The notes under the pieces were generated by a model. That model did no database searches and was not told the origin of the DNA. It worked only from the letters and a program-made list of their open reading frames with translations. A stretch of 64,000 bases of DNA from the NCBI GenBank assembly GCA_028564675.1, contig JAOVVO010000252.1, forward strand, positions 1 through 64,000, given 5' to 3'. The position numbers were made by a program, and so were the translations under genes. Of this stretch, positions 34,821 to 48,215 are shown piece after piece. The number at the start of each line of letters is the position of its first letter. The stretch's first letter is position 1. This DNA comes from Onchocerca lupi. Its lineage: Eukaryota; Nematoda; Chromadorea; Rhabditida; Onchocercidae.

Positions 34821-37039
34821 AATAAACTTTATATGCCAAGCCACAGTGATAGAAAACAACGAAAAAAGTTTACAAAAATTTCTATAAATATTTCAAATTC
34901 ATTGTTATGATGGAGAAAAAAAAAGTTAAAAAAATATAAAAATGTGAAATCTTTTTTTAATAAAAGCTTAACTTAATAACTCAAACTTGTATGCAAATTT
35001 TTGTTTCCTTTTTTTTAATTTTTGAAAGATTATTAATCATCCATTCGCTAATTGCGGCCTATTTTCGACTATTTCTCGCACGATCTTTGCGATGTATCAA
35101 GAAAACGAATAAATTAACACTTTCCAATATTCTGGAATATATTGAAACAAATTAGAATGCATGTAGATAAAGGAGTTTTCAAATTACATGTAATTCTTCG
35201 TCAAATTATAAACAATTAACCATAAAATGATAATTGTAAACAATGAAATCACACATTGTGTTGATGGAATTTTTGATCAAACCTTTGAAATAAAACTTGA
35301 ATTAATTAATTTCACATTTGATAGATTAAATAGAAAGATAATGAGAATGAAAGAGAGTGAGAAGATGAAGGAACTTTATTTCAAATCAATATCAGAATTA
35401 GAATATCATTGTTTCTATGCAATCAACAAAATCAGAATTACTGGGAATTAGGGAAAAAAAAAAAGGAATTATTTGTCTTTTTTTTTTTTTTTTTTTTTTT
35501 TTTTGTGGGAGATAACCGTTTCTATAAAATCAATATATCAGAATTGTTGGAATATTATTGAATTTTAATGGAATTGCAAAAATCCTAATCAATGATAACA
35601 ATAAATCAATATAGTAAATATGAAACTATCAGTAATTCATGATCAGCGAATATGAAAGATGAATTTATCAAAATTTTATTCTTTCGGTTTTTTTTCTTTT
35701 TTTTCTTTTTTTTTTTTTTTTTGAAGATTGGTACCGATTACTTTTTTATTAGCAACTAATAAGTGATCAAAATAAACAATGTATACTATTCACGTACGTA
35801 AGCGTACGCTACGTTGAATGATTGGTTTTTGATAACCTTTGTAATCAAAAAGATATGCACATGAAGATAGAATGCTTTTACCGATCATATTTTCATTAGT
35901 AGTATTCCCTTTACTAGATATAACCGTCTCATTCCCGAGATATCACAATGGACTAAAATATGATATGAGTCATAACACTTCAAAATTCTGAATATTATCA
36001 TTGATAAATGTTAAATATGTGTATGTGTCTGATTATATTATCAATTGATAAATTTAAAATCTTTCATAATTCGTACAACAAGTTTACATTGTTTAATCTT
36101 AGCTTCATTTTAAAAATGAAATAAATTTGTTGATAATTTACAAGAGCAAAAGAAAAAATTTCTGATTGAAAAAAGAAATTTGTAATCGAAATGGTAAAAA
36201 GGCAAAAATCGAAAGAATTATTTTTTATAAAATGAATTTGAAATTTAATTTCACATTAAGTCTAAATTTGAAATTACACAATTTCATTCTTATAAATAGT
36301 TTCGGATTTAATTAAAAAATTTGAAATGTAAGAATAATGAGGAAACTAAGTGAAAAGCACTGCTGCTTCTGCTAATTAGAATAATAATTAGGGGTAATTA
36401 AGGATCATAGTTTTTTAAGTTTGATCTTTTTTGATGCGTTAAGGAAGAAATGCGAATTATTATGATGAAATTTAAAAAATGACAAATTCAACCTATTAAA
36501 GTATAAAACAAATTTAGAAATAAAATTCGCACAACAGCCAAGTATGAATTTATCATGAAAAAAAAAGGCTAGAAATGATTGTTTAAAAGTAATTTTAATA
36601 GAGGTGGAAGGAGAAAGAGTTAAAAAAAAATGCGCATATTTAAAAATTGCAGAATACGATGAAAATATATTTATAAATTTTTAAAAAAAGAATTGATCTT
36701 ATGATCCTATGACGCCAATTTCTTTAATTTTTTTTTTTTCTTTTTTCGTATAAATGCATCAAAAAACGAAAAAAAGAACGGAATAGAAAAGGTTGAAATT
36801 GAACAATCACAATTTTCTAAAGTCTGTCAAAAATTTTTTTTAATTTCGAGCAAAATTGACCTGAAAAAATGTGAATAGAAAATTTTGCAATATAATTTGA
36901 TTTGGAAAAAAATAAATAAATAAATAAATAGAAAAGTTGATGCAAATTTAATGGAAAATAACACAACATAATGAATGAGTAAAAAGCTGAAATTATTACA
37001 GGTGCAAGAAGAAACATACGATAATTTTAAAAATTGATT

Positions 37040-37380
37040 TAATTTTAAAACTGAAATGAAATTATTCCAATTTAATTTAGCATTATTATTTGATAAGAAT
37101 GAATTCCTTTACAATTTAGTATTATTACTAGGTAGAAAATGAATGAATTAATCGTATGATATTGAAGTTCATAATTTTGAAACTGAAATGAAATTATTCC
37201 ATTTCAATTTATTAGTATTGTTTGGATAAAAAATGAATTAATTAATGTAAGATATTAAGATCCGTAATTTTGAAACTGGAACGAAATTTTTCTGTTTCTC
37301 TTACTTTTTCATTTACTATTATATTTTCAATTCAGCACAATTATTCGATGAAAAATGAATTAATTAAATTTAGTTTATTT
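37040..37380 (+). repeat. Degenerate tandem repeat of about 95-130 bp x 3
   Basis: Units start near 37040, 37171 and 37264 with TAATTTTGAAACTGAAATGA-like sequence. Each then has ATTATTCCAATT, a TTAGTATTATT-type part and GAAAAATGAATTAATTAA. The third unit carries an insertion. Confidence 0.65.
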
Positions 37381-39664
37381 CCTGTTTCAATCTGTTATAA
37401 TGTATAAATAGAAATGTTTGGTCTCGAGATTCCTATTTATCGTTCTGAAATTATCAATAAAATATTCACTACGATCTATTCATTGCTTTCGGTGTCAGAA
37501 TAACTATTCTATTTATCATTTAAATTATTATAACTTTTACTTCTGAATTGAATAATAATAATTAACAAAATAAAAATAATTTGATGAATTAAAAAGAAAT
37601 TACAAGAATAGTAAAGGAAAGGCTGAATATTAATGCAAAATGAAATTTTTAGAAAAAATTTAAAAATTTAATTAACAAATGAATGAATTATTGTAAATAT
37701 TAATAGAATAATTTGAAAAAATAATGTATATTTCATTCATCATAGCAAAACGTTAAAGTAAAACAATTTGAAGTATTAATTTAAAGTCCAAAAAAAAAAA
37801 AAAAAAAAAAGACTTATAAAAAAGACTTATAAGTTTATGTACAAAAAGGTGTTACGTAACGGCATTGATAAGTTGAATATTGGTTCAAAATGTAATATTA
37901 TGAGATAAGATGAAAAAAATCACAGATACTAATAAAGTAATTGATAACATTAATTATCACTAACATAGATTCAATAAGCAACGATGCATATATATTAATT
38001 AATCTTCTAAAGATCAATTTCAACCTATCATAATGTGACACATTTTTGTCCTCATTATATATATTTTTTGGCATGATTATATTTCTAATAATTTATAATA
38101 ATTGACTAAATTAATACTGAATAATAAGAAAAAAACGAAAGAGAAAGATGAGAAGTTATATTTGCATAAAAATTATAAATGAGATAAAGGTTACATAAAA
38201 AGAATTCATATTTTATTTGAAATGTGAAATAATTCACCTTTAATTCTTTAAATTATACAAGAAAAAGCAGGTATCTGTGCGTAATTAAAAATGGAAACAG
38301 GTATTTAACTTACTACAAACAGCCATCAAACTCATTCTTAATAATTGGCAATAATATTAATAGAGAGCAACTTTTACCTGTCACGATATTGTTACTATTA
38401 TTAGTAAACTATTATTATTATTTGTAATAATAATTTATTCATCATCATCATCGTCATTATTATTATTATTATTGTTATTATTATTAAATTATTATCATTA
38501 TTGTTACTTAACTAATGAATAATCCACCAACTATTAATTGACTCCGCAGTTCATTCAAATATAATTAAACAACTAACGAATAATTCATTGTTAATTTCAA
38601 CAATTAGCAACATTACTATATTTTCTCTGATAAACTGTTTTAATTGGTTATTGAATTTTTGATTTAAATTTAATTTTTAGTTTAATTTATGGCATAAAAA
38701 ACATCCAATTTTAGTCTATATAATTATAGAATTTGAATGAAAGATAGGAAAAGATAATATAAAATATTTATTTCTCTTTGATATATTTTAATAACGTTTC
38801 GATAACTTCGAGAACGGTGAATTAAGGATTTGAATGAATAAGGTGACCTTGATAAGATGATTTTATTGAATGTATTTGGCTCATTATCCGTTATTAGAGA
38901 CATTTAAGCAGGTCAAATTTGGTTTTAATTCTTATTTGGAATACTGCTAAAGGGAAATATTAACATCAGTTTTTTTTTTTTTTCCCTTACCTAAATATTT
39001 TCATAGAACAAAGGCATGAATCAAAAAAAAAAAAACAAAAAAACCATAAAATTAAATGAATTGAAAATCAAATAAATTGAAATGAAACTAAATGAAAATA
39101 ACTAAAATAGCGCAAATTCATGATTTATCAAAGAAATGGTCAAATTTTTAAATATAACAGAATGTTCAGAATAAATTCTTTTGAAAATTCCTAAATTCTT
39201 TTACAATTCTTCTGAAATTCCCAAAATTTTTTTAAATTTCAGATTCTTTCAAAATTTTTTAAAAATTCTAAAATTCTTTTAAATTCTAAATTCCTTTAAA
39301 AATTTATTTAAAATTAAAACTTTTAAAACTTTTAATTCAATTGTAAATTTTAGATCCAATATAGAAATTTGCGTTGATAAATGATTTCATTTGAACAATC
39401 AATCTATCCTTGCCTAAATATCTAAAATTGATAAATGCTTAAATTGTATGAATAGGATTTGTTCGAATTTTGAGAAGATTTTGAAGGAGAAATTAATATT
39501 TAAAATGTTTAAAAACTTTAACTTGTTTTTGTGAAATTTCATGAAAGAAGATTCTTTCCTATTTCTTAAAGTAATCTTAGAATAAATTAAGTACAATTTG
39601 TTAATAGCTAAGTTTAAAAATATATGTAAGCAAGCAATTTCATTATTTATAAAATATTTTTACG

Positions 39665-39679
39665 CGTTGCTCAGCAACG
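39665..39679. promoter_or_regulatory. Palindrome resembling an RFX X-box
   Basis: CGTTGCT-C-AGCAACG is a perfect 7-bp inverted repeat with one central base. The half-sites GTTGCT/AGCAAC resemble the RFX (DAF-19) X-box, though with a one-base rather than a two-base centre. It stands out as G+C-rich in very A+T-rich DNA. No gene start is known next to it. Confidence 0.35.
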
Positions 39680-40930
39680 TATGTATTATTTACTAAATTC
39701 CTTCCTCAACAAAAGGTATTATTATTGATTATGAGGGAATAAATGGTGAAACTTATCAATTTTATCATTCATAATTTTCTTACCTACCAATTTATTACAT
39801 TCTTGATAATAACAATCACTTGATAATTATTATCGATTAGATCTATCTTTCCAGTTGGAACATAACATATTGATATCTAGAATCTTGATATGATAAATTT
39901 TAACTAAAAAAAAAAAAAAATCGCTTAAAAACGCAAATTCTGAGATAACAAAGACAAATACTAAATCCTAAGATAACAATGATTAGAATAACATTTAACA
40001 TTTTATGCATATTATGAATTCAAAAAGATAGTGATAACAGAACAAAGCAATAAGGAGATAATGATTAATTAAATTAATGATTGAAATAAGCTTATACTTT
40101 ATTTAGCAATTATTGATAAGTAATCGAATTACTGCTTTTTTCTTCTCTTCCTCTCTTCAAAATTAGATAATTATAATTTATATTAAAATAAGAAAGCATT
40201 TACATAATGCATAAATTAAAAATTAAAGCAAATCAAAATGGGTCAAAAAGACGAATCCTAAGGAATTTCTTTTTGAACTTGAATTAATAAATTATAGAAA
40301 GTCTTTTTCCATTCAAAAAAGAAAATGAAATTATTTCAAAGTTCTTTTTTTTTTTCTAGTTAAATATTAAACAATTTAGAATGATTGTTTAAACAGCTAG
40401 AAAATGTGGGAATTCTTTGAATATTTGAAAAAAAAAAATGAAGAAGATGTGAACATTCTTTGAGACCAAAAATGACCCAAAAATAATGTAAATTATCGGA
40501 ATCTCTGGCGATAGAGATAAGAAATAATAAAATTTTAATGATAAGCTTCAATTCTAATGCTTATCAACTGATATTTTATTAGCTATTTCTTGTCTCGTTC
40601 TTAAGGAAATGCTTAAAATTTCTACAATTTAAGCATTATGCTATACATTAATTCATAATAAAAAGAAAATGTACTATTAAGTTCTTTTTTTCTGTAAAAA
40701 TCCGTTTTAAAAGATAAAATTGATTTCAAAAATATTGTTGAACATTTTCAAAAAAATGTCTTAAGCAATTGGAAAGTTTACGGAGCAATGAAATTCAAAC
40801 AAGAATAATTTCAGTATTCTGTTAATTCTTGTTTTTTTCTTCTCGAACTTTGAACTTTGATTTTTTGCTGATAAATCACTATTTTGCTGAAAAAAAAAAA
40901 AAAAAATGGCAAAATTCAAGAAAAATGTCA

Positions 40931-41036
40931 TTATACCGATGACTTCATATTTCCATGATTCGAAACTGTCCCATAATTATCATAGATGCAATTGTTTTCT
41001 GAATTTTCTACTTCACGAATTGTTTCCATCATTTTT
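40931..41036 (-). other. Exon-like segment, possible terminal exon or micro-ORF
   Basis: On the minus strand, an acceptor (CAATTTTTCCAG) is followed by AAAAATGATGG and 34 open codons: MMETIREVENSENNC, then IYDNYGTVSNHGNMKSSV and TAA. The composition is protein-like and not low-complexity. The tail, with two tyrosines, resembles a receptor cytoplasmic end. It could be a last exon, or a 34-residue micro-ORF just after a trans-splice site. No partner exons were identified. Confidence 0.3.
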
Positions 41037-41442
41037 CTGGAAAAATTGCATATGAAATAATAATACTTTCATTTGATTACTAATCAATGATATTATATTG
41101 AAAATGAAAATAAATAAAAGAAAAAAGAATTTATAAATTATGAAACTAATAAAATTTCGATTAGATTATATATAAATTATAAAATTATAAGAAAAATTAC
41201 AAAATTATGGAAAAAATATGAAAATACTATAGTAATATATAAAACATTAAAAAAAAAAAAAGGTGAAATCGGAAATTAAAAAATTCGATAATTATAAAAT
41301 ACTCAGAAATTGTCTAATCGTAAATTATGACATTTCGATTGGATTATATGTAAATTTTAACATTCTTAAATATTTCGGATGTTTCAAATTTTCGAAAAAT
41401 CTTATAAATATGCGTTTTTTTTTTTTTTTTTTTTTTATTCAG

Positions 41443-41491
41443 GATAAATCGGGAAAAGAGAGCTGGAAGCGGGTTAGAATGAAAAAACAAG
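41443..41491 (+). other. Exon-like segment between strong splice sites
   Basis: A long T-run and ATTCAG are followed by 49 bases and then GTAAGAG. The frame reads DKSGKESWKRVRMKKQ. The splice sites are good, but the segment is short and isolated. Confidence 0.2.
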
Positions 41492-41714
41492 GTAAGAGAT
41501 GATAAATTTTGTAGCTGTTCTATAGTATAATCAAAAATGATGAAAGTGTTGTTTTGATAGATCGATTGTATTAATGAAATTAAAGCAACACAGCTGTGTC
41601 GATTTTATTCACTTTTTTGAGCAAAAGTTCATTTTTTAGCATGGTAACTTTTGGGATGCTAAAATTGAATGAAAATTGAAATGAAAGAGAAAAGAAGGGA
41701 GAGGAAAAGGAATA

Positions 41715-41880
41715 AAAATGAATAAATCAGGCCATATTTGAAAATGAAATTGATAATTTTAAATATCAAAATGAATGAAAATGAATAAATCAGGCCATAT
41801 TTGAAAATGAAATTGATAATTTTAAATATCAAAATGCATAAATCAGACCATAAGTGAAAAATAGATGATAAGTTTAAATA
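41715..41880 (+). repeat. 63-bp tandem duplication plus a partial third copy
   Basis: Units at 41715-41777 and 41778-41830 are nearly identical: AAAATGAATAAATCAGGCCA, then TATTTGAAAATG and TTTTAAATATC. The second copy lacks the last 10 bases. A diverged third copy runs from 41831 to about 41880. The identity suggests a recent event. Confidence 0.9.
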
Positions 41881-44800
41881 ATCATTTCTTCAAATCTTTT
41901 TCTCCTTTTTCCTATTATCACTTCTCTCTATCCAATACTTTCGCATCTTTCCAATACATTCTATTAATCACTCTTGAAAAATGTAAATAAAAACCATTCT
42001 TCAACAAGACTCAAAGTATGGAATATTGAGATGTTTTAGTATTGCTTTCTTTTATAGTGATAACATGGCGTGCATCATCAGTGCTTATCAGTATTTTCAT
42101 AAATGATTTTTGATGCAAATAAATTGCATCAATATCATTCAAAATATCAAATGATAGATATTACCGTAGATAATGATAATTTTGCTACAACATAAGTAAA
42201 ACACATAAACCTACGGAGTTTACGTCATAAACGCTTCAGCTTAACATTCTTTATCTTATCTTTTTTTCCACCTGATTTTCTTGCCTACTTTAGCACTCGA
42301 AAATTTTTTTAAATTTTTTAGATTTCTTTTTTAGAGTTTTTTTAAAGCTTTTTTAAAATTTTATAAATGAAAAATTCATTTTTGGAATGTTGTTTTAGTG
42401 CAGAAATATTTAAGTAGCCAAAAAAAAGAAAAAAAATTTTAAAAATGTAAAGAAAGATAAAAATTTCTGTATATGGATGATTCAGTGATTAACAAACAAA
42501 CATTTTTGATTGTTAAAGCTAAGTTTAATTGATAAATTGAAATTAGAAATGGAAAAAAGAAGCAAAAGCTAACTACAAACTTTAATTAACAACATTTAAT
42601 TGATAGCATATCAACAAGGTAAAGCCTAAATAAAAATTTGCTTATGTTATTATTTGCAAAAAAAAATGATTTTTTTTTTAAGGATTGGAAAAAAAGAATT
42701 TTTACCAAAAATAATCTAAGAATTGAGAAAAAATATCTTTAAAATATGAATAATTTAAAAAATTTTCCATTAGTGAAAAAATTTTGAGAAATTAGACAAA
42801 AAAGTGTTTTTAAATCAATTTTCAAACATTCTAAATAAGTGTTTGAAATTTTTATGTGAAAAAATAAATCGAAAAAAAAATAGTGAAAAAGTTTGAAATA
42901 TAGGAGAGAAGATGGAAAAGGAAAAATCTGCAAATGCATTTATTTCAACACCTGTTATAAATTCAAGTTTAAATAAGCATTGCTTAAAATTCATGTCTTA
43001 AAAAAGTTCAAAATTAATTAAAAACTATTCAAAAAGCTAATAATCGATTACTTGCATAAATTAAATAAATAATAGCAAATTGTTAATTGTTAATGAAAAA
43101 GGTATTTTGCTAGAATCAAAATTGGAGACGAAAAAAAAAAAAAGAAAATTGGTTAGCAAACAAGTTTAGCCATTGTAGAAATAAACTGATGTGAACTCAA
43201 CTTTCATTCCAGTAAAAGATAATTAAAAGAATTATAGCATTCGAATAATTAACGCAAAATAACTGAGAAAATGTCAATTGTTCAAGAGAAAAATTAAGCA
43301 ATAAAAAAATTTAATTATTGGAATGAAATTTCGATAATTAAAGTTTATTTCAATTTATTCATTTAGTTATACATGAGAGATGATAAAGTTGGAAAATAAA
43401 ATAAAATAAAAAAACTTTTAGAAATGCGAATGAACGAACAAATAAATAGACTGCTGTAAATTCAAATTTTATTTATATCAAACCGTAAATTCATTGTGAT
43501 ATAAACTTTGAATAGCTTTAATATAAACCCAACTTTTATCAAAAAAGAAAAAAAAATTGATAAGCCTATCTATAAAATATCCTTCAATAATCATTTGGAT
43601 AATCCTTCCGTTCTGATCCGATCAAAATCATTTCGATCAATTTTTCATTTTTTCATATTATTAAGAGCGGAGATATTTTTGCAATAGATGTATGTGTAAA
43701 ATTAAATGATAAGAATTTTTTTAACAATTATTTTTTTTTTTTAATGTATTTATTATCATAATAATCATTGATACAATACAAAAACTATTTTCAAGTTCCA
43801 TGGATGAAAATTATCTTCAGAAAAAGTTTTTTTTTTTTTTCACGAATGAGAAGTATTTTTAAGTTTAATGTAGGTAAAGTCTTAAACAAGAAAAGTATCT
43901 TCAAATTTTATCATTTTTGGTCATATAATTATATTATAGTTTCTTTCTTATCAAATTTGAAAATAATTTAAAAAATGAAATTTTAAAAAAATTTTTTCCG
44001 TATGAAATGGTTAAAAGGGAAATTATGGAAATGAAATATCCTTATGATGACATCGGATATAAAATTGTTTGGTAAAATCAATTGTGATAAATTAATTTGC
44101 AGTATCGAAATCACAGCACGTGATTCTTCATTTTTCATACTGTGCATTTTAATTTATTCAAATCTAATTATTAAAAAATTAATTATATCGTAGGAATGAA
44201 TGAAAGAAAGAGAGATTATTTTCTACTAAAATAATTTATTTGTTCATTCATTTATTTATCTTCTTATTCACTTTTATATACATTTATTATTCACTCTTTT
44301 TTTTTAAAAAAAAAAGAAATCATGAATAAATTACTGCTTCTAAATTCTATGAAGATACAACGAATAAAATGAATGTTTTGTATAAAAGGAGAAATTCATT
44401 TTCTGATTATTAAATCCAAGATTAATATAAGATAAAAAATTGAATTCAATATAATTCATTAAATTTTTCAATTTTGCATTATTTTCCTTTACAAATTATT
44501 TTATTACAATTGATTGTCATTGTCTTTTTTTTTTTATCTTTTTTTTTTGAAGAAAAGTTTCTAAGCATGAAAATGTGTGCGCGATAAAAATCAAAATTTT
44601 CATGAATAGTAATTACATATTTTTAAAAGTCAAGAAAAAAAAAAGAAAGAAGAGTGATTTAACATTTTCTACACAATGCTATTACTGTTTTTGTTAAATT
44701 TTCCAACAAATCTTGTTTACATAAACTTTCTCTTTACGTTTCTAAGGATTTTTTAAGTTTTTTTAAAAAAAAAAATAAAAAAAACAAACAATTTTAAAAT

Positions 44801-46301
44801 CTAAATTAATATAAATTACTAGAAATAAATAATACGAAAAGGTATTTTTATTTCTTTTTGTGATAAAATTGTTGCTAGTTGTGGTAACAAGTAATCATTT
44901 AAGAGAAAAAGTAAAGTTTTATTTTTATAAAAGAAAAAACTTTTTTGTTATTCTGAAAAACATTTTCGAATATGATAAATTTTGATGAATTTAGATTAAT
45001 CAAAATGTGAACAGGCAGCTTTCAATAATTATAAAAAAAAAAAAATGAAATATGATTCATTTACCTTATTCTTAGACAAAATTTATAATTCCTTCGATTT
45101 CAAAAGATCTGAAATATCATTTGTATAGTAAACAATTTATGCAAATCGTACAATTTTTTTTTAGTGTGAAACAAATTGATATTTTAATGATAAAATTTAC
45201 GCACAAATTTCTTTAAAACTATGATTTATTTTTTTTTTTCTATCCATTGAATTCGATTGATCATATCATCCAAAAAATTGTTGCTACTTTGAGGTGCTAA
45301 TTAATTGTCATACTTTTTTTTACCATCATAACAAGTGATTATAAATAGAAAAATATTCTGATAAATTAATTTGCAAAATTAAAAGATAGGCAATAAATTG
45401 AGAATTAAGAATGATCGATACATTTTGAAATGATCAATGTGCTAAGCTTCAAATCAAGTATGTTAGATATATTACAACGAATTATCGTAATATTTGATAA
45501 ATATAATAAATATATAAGTGGAAAAAAAGAATATATTTTTTTCTTATTATCAAAATACAAAGCTCATAAATGATGTCAAAGGTGATATGACAACAATGAA
45601 ACATATTGTCATTATCAGGTCAATCTGGCAAAAAGTTCAGTAATGGACCTTAGAATTTAGAATTAACTGAAATGCTTTTTGAAAAATTGATCATTTTGGT
45701 ATTTTTAAAAATAAAAGAACATTCTAAAAGTGTTAATTTGAATTTGTTTACTTAACTAGTAAAAAAGAAAAATGAATGTTTCATACAATTTTATCAAACG
45801 AAAAAAATTTGAAGATGAAGAAATCTCAGCTCCAAATGGTGCTTATCTTATTTTTTATCATTCAATCAATTCTTTGAAAATGTTCTTTATGTTTCTCATA
45901 TCCACCTATGTGGTTTTTTTTTTTTTTTCTCATAATAAGACACGGGTAATATAAATTATACAAGTTAATTTGATAACTGTTCTCTTATAGCGATTGAAAA
46001 AATTAAACTTTACGTAAAATCAAATATTGAACAGGAAAACTAGGTTAAGGTCAAAAAAAGGACATAAATAAATTATTTGATCTGTTACATCACAATCGCG
46101 TAAGCAACTTAATATGGCATATTTTACGAACGTCAAAATCATAGCCTCCTTGTTTGTTCATTTTTTCATCCACCTATTTAAACGTCCGTCTGTTAAGAAG
46201 GTCACAACAGTTAATGCATTTAATCATGTTTGGTAAATGAATCCTCAATCAGTTGTAACAAAAAATTGAAATATTTTCTCATTTTCTTTCAACCTGAAAA
46301 A

Positions 46302-46319
46302 GGTCACCAAGTGGTGACC
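46302..46319. promoter_or_regulatory. GGTCACCA/TGGTGACC inverted repeat
   Basis: GGTCACCA-AG-TGGTGACC is a perfect 8-bp inverted repeat with a 2-base centre. It contains AGGTCA-type nuclear-receptor half-sites in opposite orientation (AGGTCA at the left edge, TGACCC at the right). Other AGGTCA copies lie at about 45616, 46048 and 46199. Function is inferred only from the motif. Confidence 0.3.
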
Positions 46320-47495
46320 CCTCAATTTCATTTTATTCATTTCATGCGTTCCGTTTCATGTCATATTGTTCACAGATGCATTTATTCGTCACTACGATTC
46401 ATCACATTGATCTATCCAGATTCTTGTTTCATACTAATCATTAATATTTATTGAAATCGCAAAAGCTGATTTCTAACAGTTTAGCATCACTTTAGTCATA
46501 AAATTTACTAATGCGTAATAATTCATCGGAGAGCGATGAATTATCGCAAATTTTCTTATCCAAAACAAATGAAAAGCAATTTCTGAGAAAAAAAAATATT
46601 TGAATTTAAAAATTCAAATTAAAAAACAACAAACAAAAAATATTTAATTTTTACTGTTCTTCTTGCAATTTTCAAAGAAAAAAAAAAAAAAAGTGAGCTT
46701 AAGAAAAAAATTGGATTAGAAAAATTACACGTATTTTAGAATTGCAAGCTATAATTTTTTTGCAATAATAAGCAAATTTTAGCTTTAAAATGAACAATCA
46801 ATCAATAATCCATTCATCAATGTAAGCTTCTAAATTTCAAATCTTATTAAATGCTCGATCATTAACAACGCTTCCACCATCATTAATTAGTCCATGTATG
46901 TGTGTATGTACGTGTATGTCTGTGTCTGTTTCTGGATAAATTTATGAATTGTATATGTGTGCGTATGTCTACGAATGCCACAAACAATATTCCTTACAAC
47001 CAAAATTCTTCAGCGTTGTTTTGAAATCGCGCGTGATAAGTGAAAACTTTGTGGGTGGTCTAACCTCAATTGATGCATTACAGCTAGTTGCAACACAGAT
47101 CAATCTTTCTTCTCTGATGATCAAATCGCATGGTTGACACTGATATGATAACGTGATGGGTGGTCTAACGGATGTTAATGGATTATTTTTAACAGAATTA
47201 CTTTGACCGTTTACATCGTATGAGCTTTTGATATGATTTTATGAATGATGCTGTTGTAATTTAGTGACATTTGGTTGTTGTCATTGATAAGATGTTTGGT
47301 GGTTTTCGAATGATAGTTTGAAACGTGTTACGTGCAGATGTAAAAAATCTGTGAAGGAAAAGGAAGTGACCCGAAACTTGGATATTTTGAAGGTTCAATT
47401 AATTCATCAATTGAAATCCGACACTTCTTTGCATGTTGATTCTAGTTGGTATGAAATCATCTTAAATGTTCGTAAATTTTAATAATATTTTTGAA

Positions 47496-48215
47496 TCATT
47501 CTGCATTTTGAACAGTTTTAGAAAATCTTAAAAATTGAGTCTTCAACTTTTCAACTCTTTTCCTTGCAATTAAAAGTTGAATTTTTCTTTCGCTAGCAAG
47601 ACTGGGAGTTTTCATAGCGAAAGTCCTGCCTGTATCCAACTTTTTAAAATTTACGTAGAGCAGACACTTTTGCATTTTCAAGGAAATTTTAATTTTAAAT
47701 TTCATTAAAAGGAAGAAATCCGAAATCATAAAACGAAATGTGAAAAACGCACTAATTATCCAAAAATAATGCCAAATAAGGAAGGTGAATTATTAAATTT
47801 GATCTACCAAATCAAGATGCAGGATTTATAGGCGACTTCAGGAAACACTGAGCTCGACAAGCTTAATTTCATCCGATCAAACTAAAATTTGATAAGCTTA
47901 ATTTCATCAGATCATGAATTCAATTGATTACATTGTTATCGTTGATTTTCATCAGATTTTGGTTGCAATTTCATTTGCAGGAAAAAACGTGACATTCAGA
48001 AACTTAAATTGCACAGATTTCATCTTTAAAATTCCGGTATTAGTGCAAGAATATTCTTCAAATATTTGTAGTTCAATTTCTCCCGGTTTGGCGCCGAAAA
48101 GTTTTCGAAAGTTCTTGCAAATTCAATTTGTCCAGTTTGGCGCCAAAACGCTCATGAAATTTTTGCAGTTCAATGTTGGTTTAGCGCCAAAGCGCCCATG
48201 AAATCTTTGGATTTC
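47496..48215 (-). mobile_element. Probable degenerate LTR-retrotransposon leader and gag start
   Basis: On the minus strand three copies of a TTTTGGCGCCAAAC-type sequence occur (cores at 48188-48180, 48144-48136 and 48095-48087), two of them followed by about TGGACAAATTGAA or CGGGAGAAATTGAA. This is the look of a retrotransposon primer-binding site and leader. About 450 bases downstream lies an open stretch at 47639-47496: LDTGRTFAMKTPSLASERKI, then ARKRVEKLKTQFLRFSKTV. It is short and basic, as in BEL/Pao-type gag starts. No LTR ends, protease or reverse transcriptase were found. The assignment is an inference. Confidence 0.35.
48070..48215 (+). repeat. GGCGCC tandem repeat, about 46 bp x 3
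   Basis: TTTGGCGCC, TTTGGCGCC and TTTAGCGCC start at 48087, 48136 and 48180. Each is followed by AAAACGCTCATGAAAT-like sequence and TTGCA, then (G/A)TTCAAT. Periods are 49 and 44 bases. It is unusually G+C-rich for this window. Confidence 0.75.

Noticed and set aside
35227..35451. 74-codon + strand ORF with TFEIKLELINFTFDRL
   Set aside because: Better composition than its neighbours, but no acceptor, no family and a plausible chance length in A+T-rich DNA; left as an unsupported frame.
35790..35816. ACGTACGTAAGCGTACGCT palindromic cluster
   Set aside because: Short self-complementary words without spacing or context that suggests a site.
46949..47137. 62-codon + strand ORF after a TGTATGTG microsatellite
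   Set aside because: Starts in simple sequence and has no supporting splice sites or recognisable family; a GGGTGGTCTAAC direct repeat (47054, 47159) suggests noncoding DNA.
47914..48201. 95-codon + strand ORF with FLQFNVGLAPKRP
   Set aside because: It spans the GGCGCC tandem repeat and repeats its own sequence accordingly; more likely a retroelement leader read backwards.
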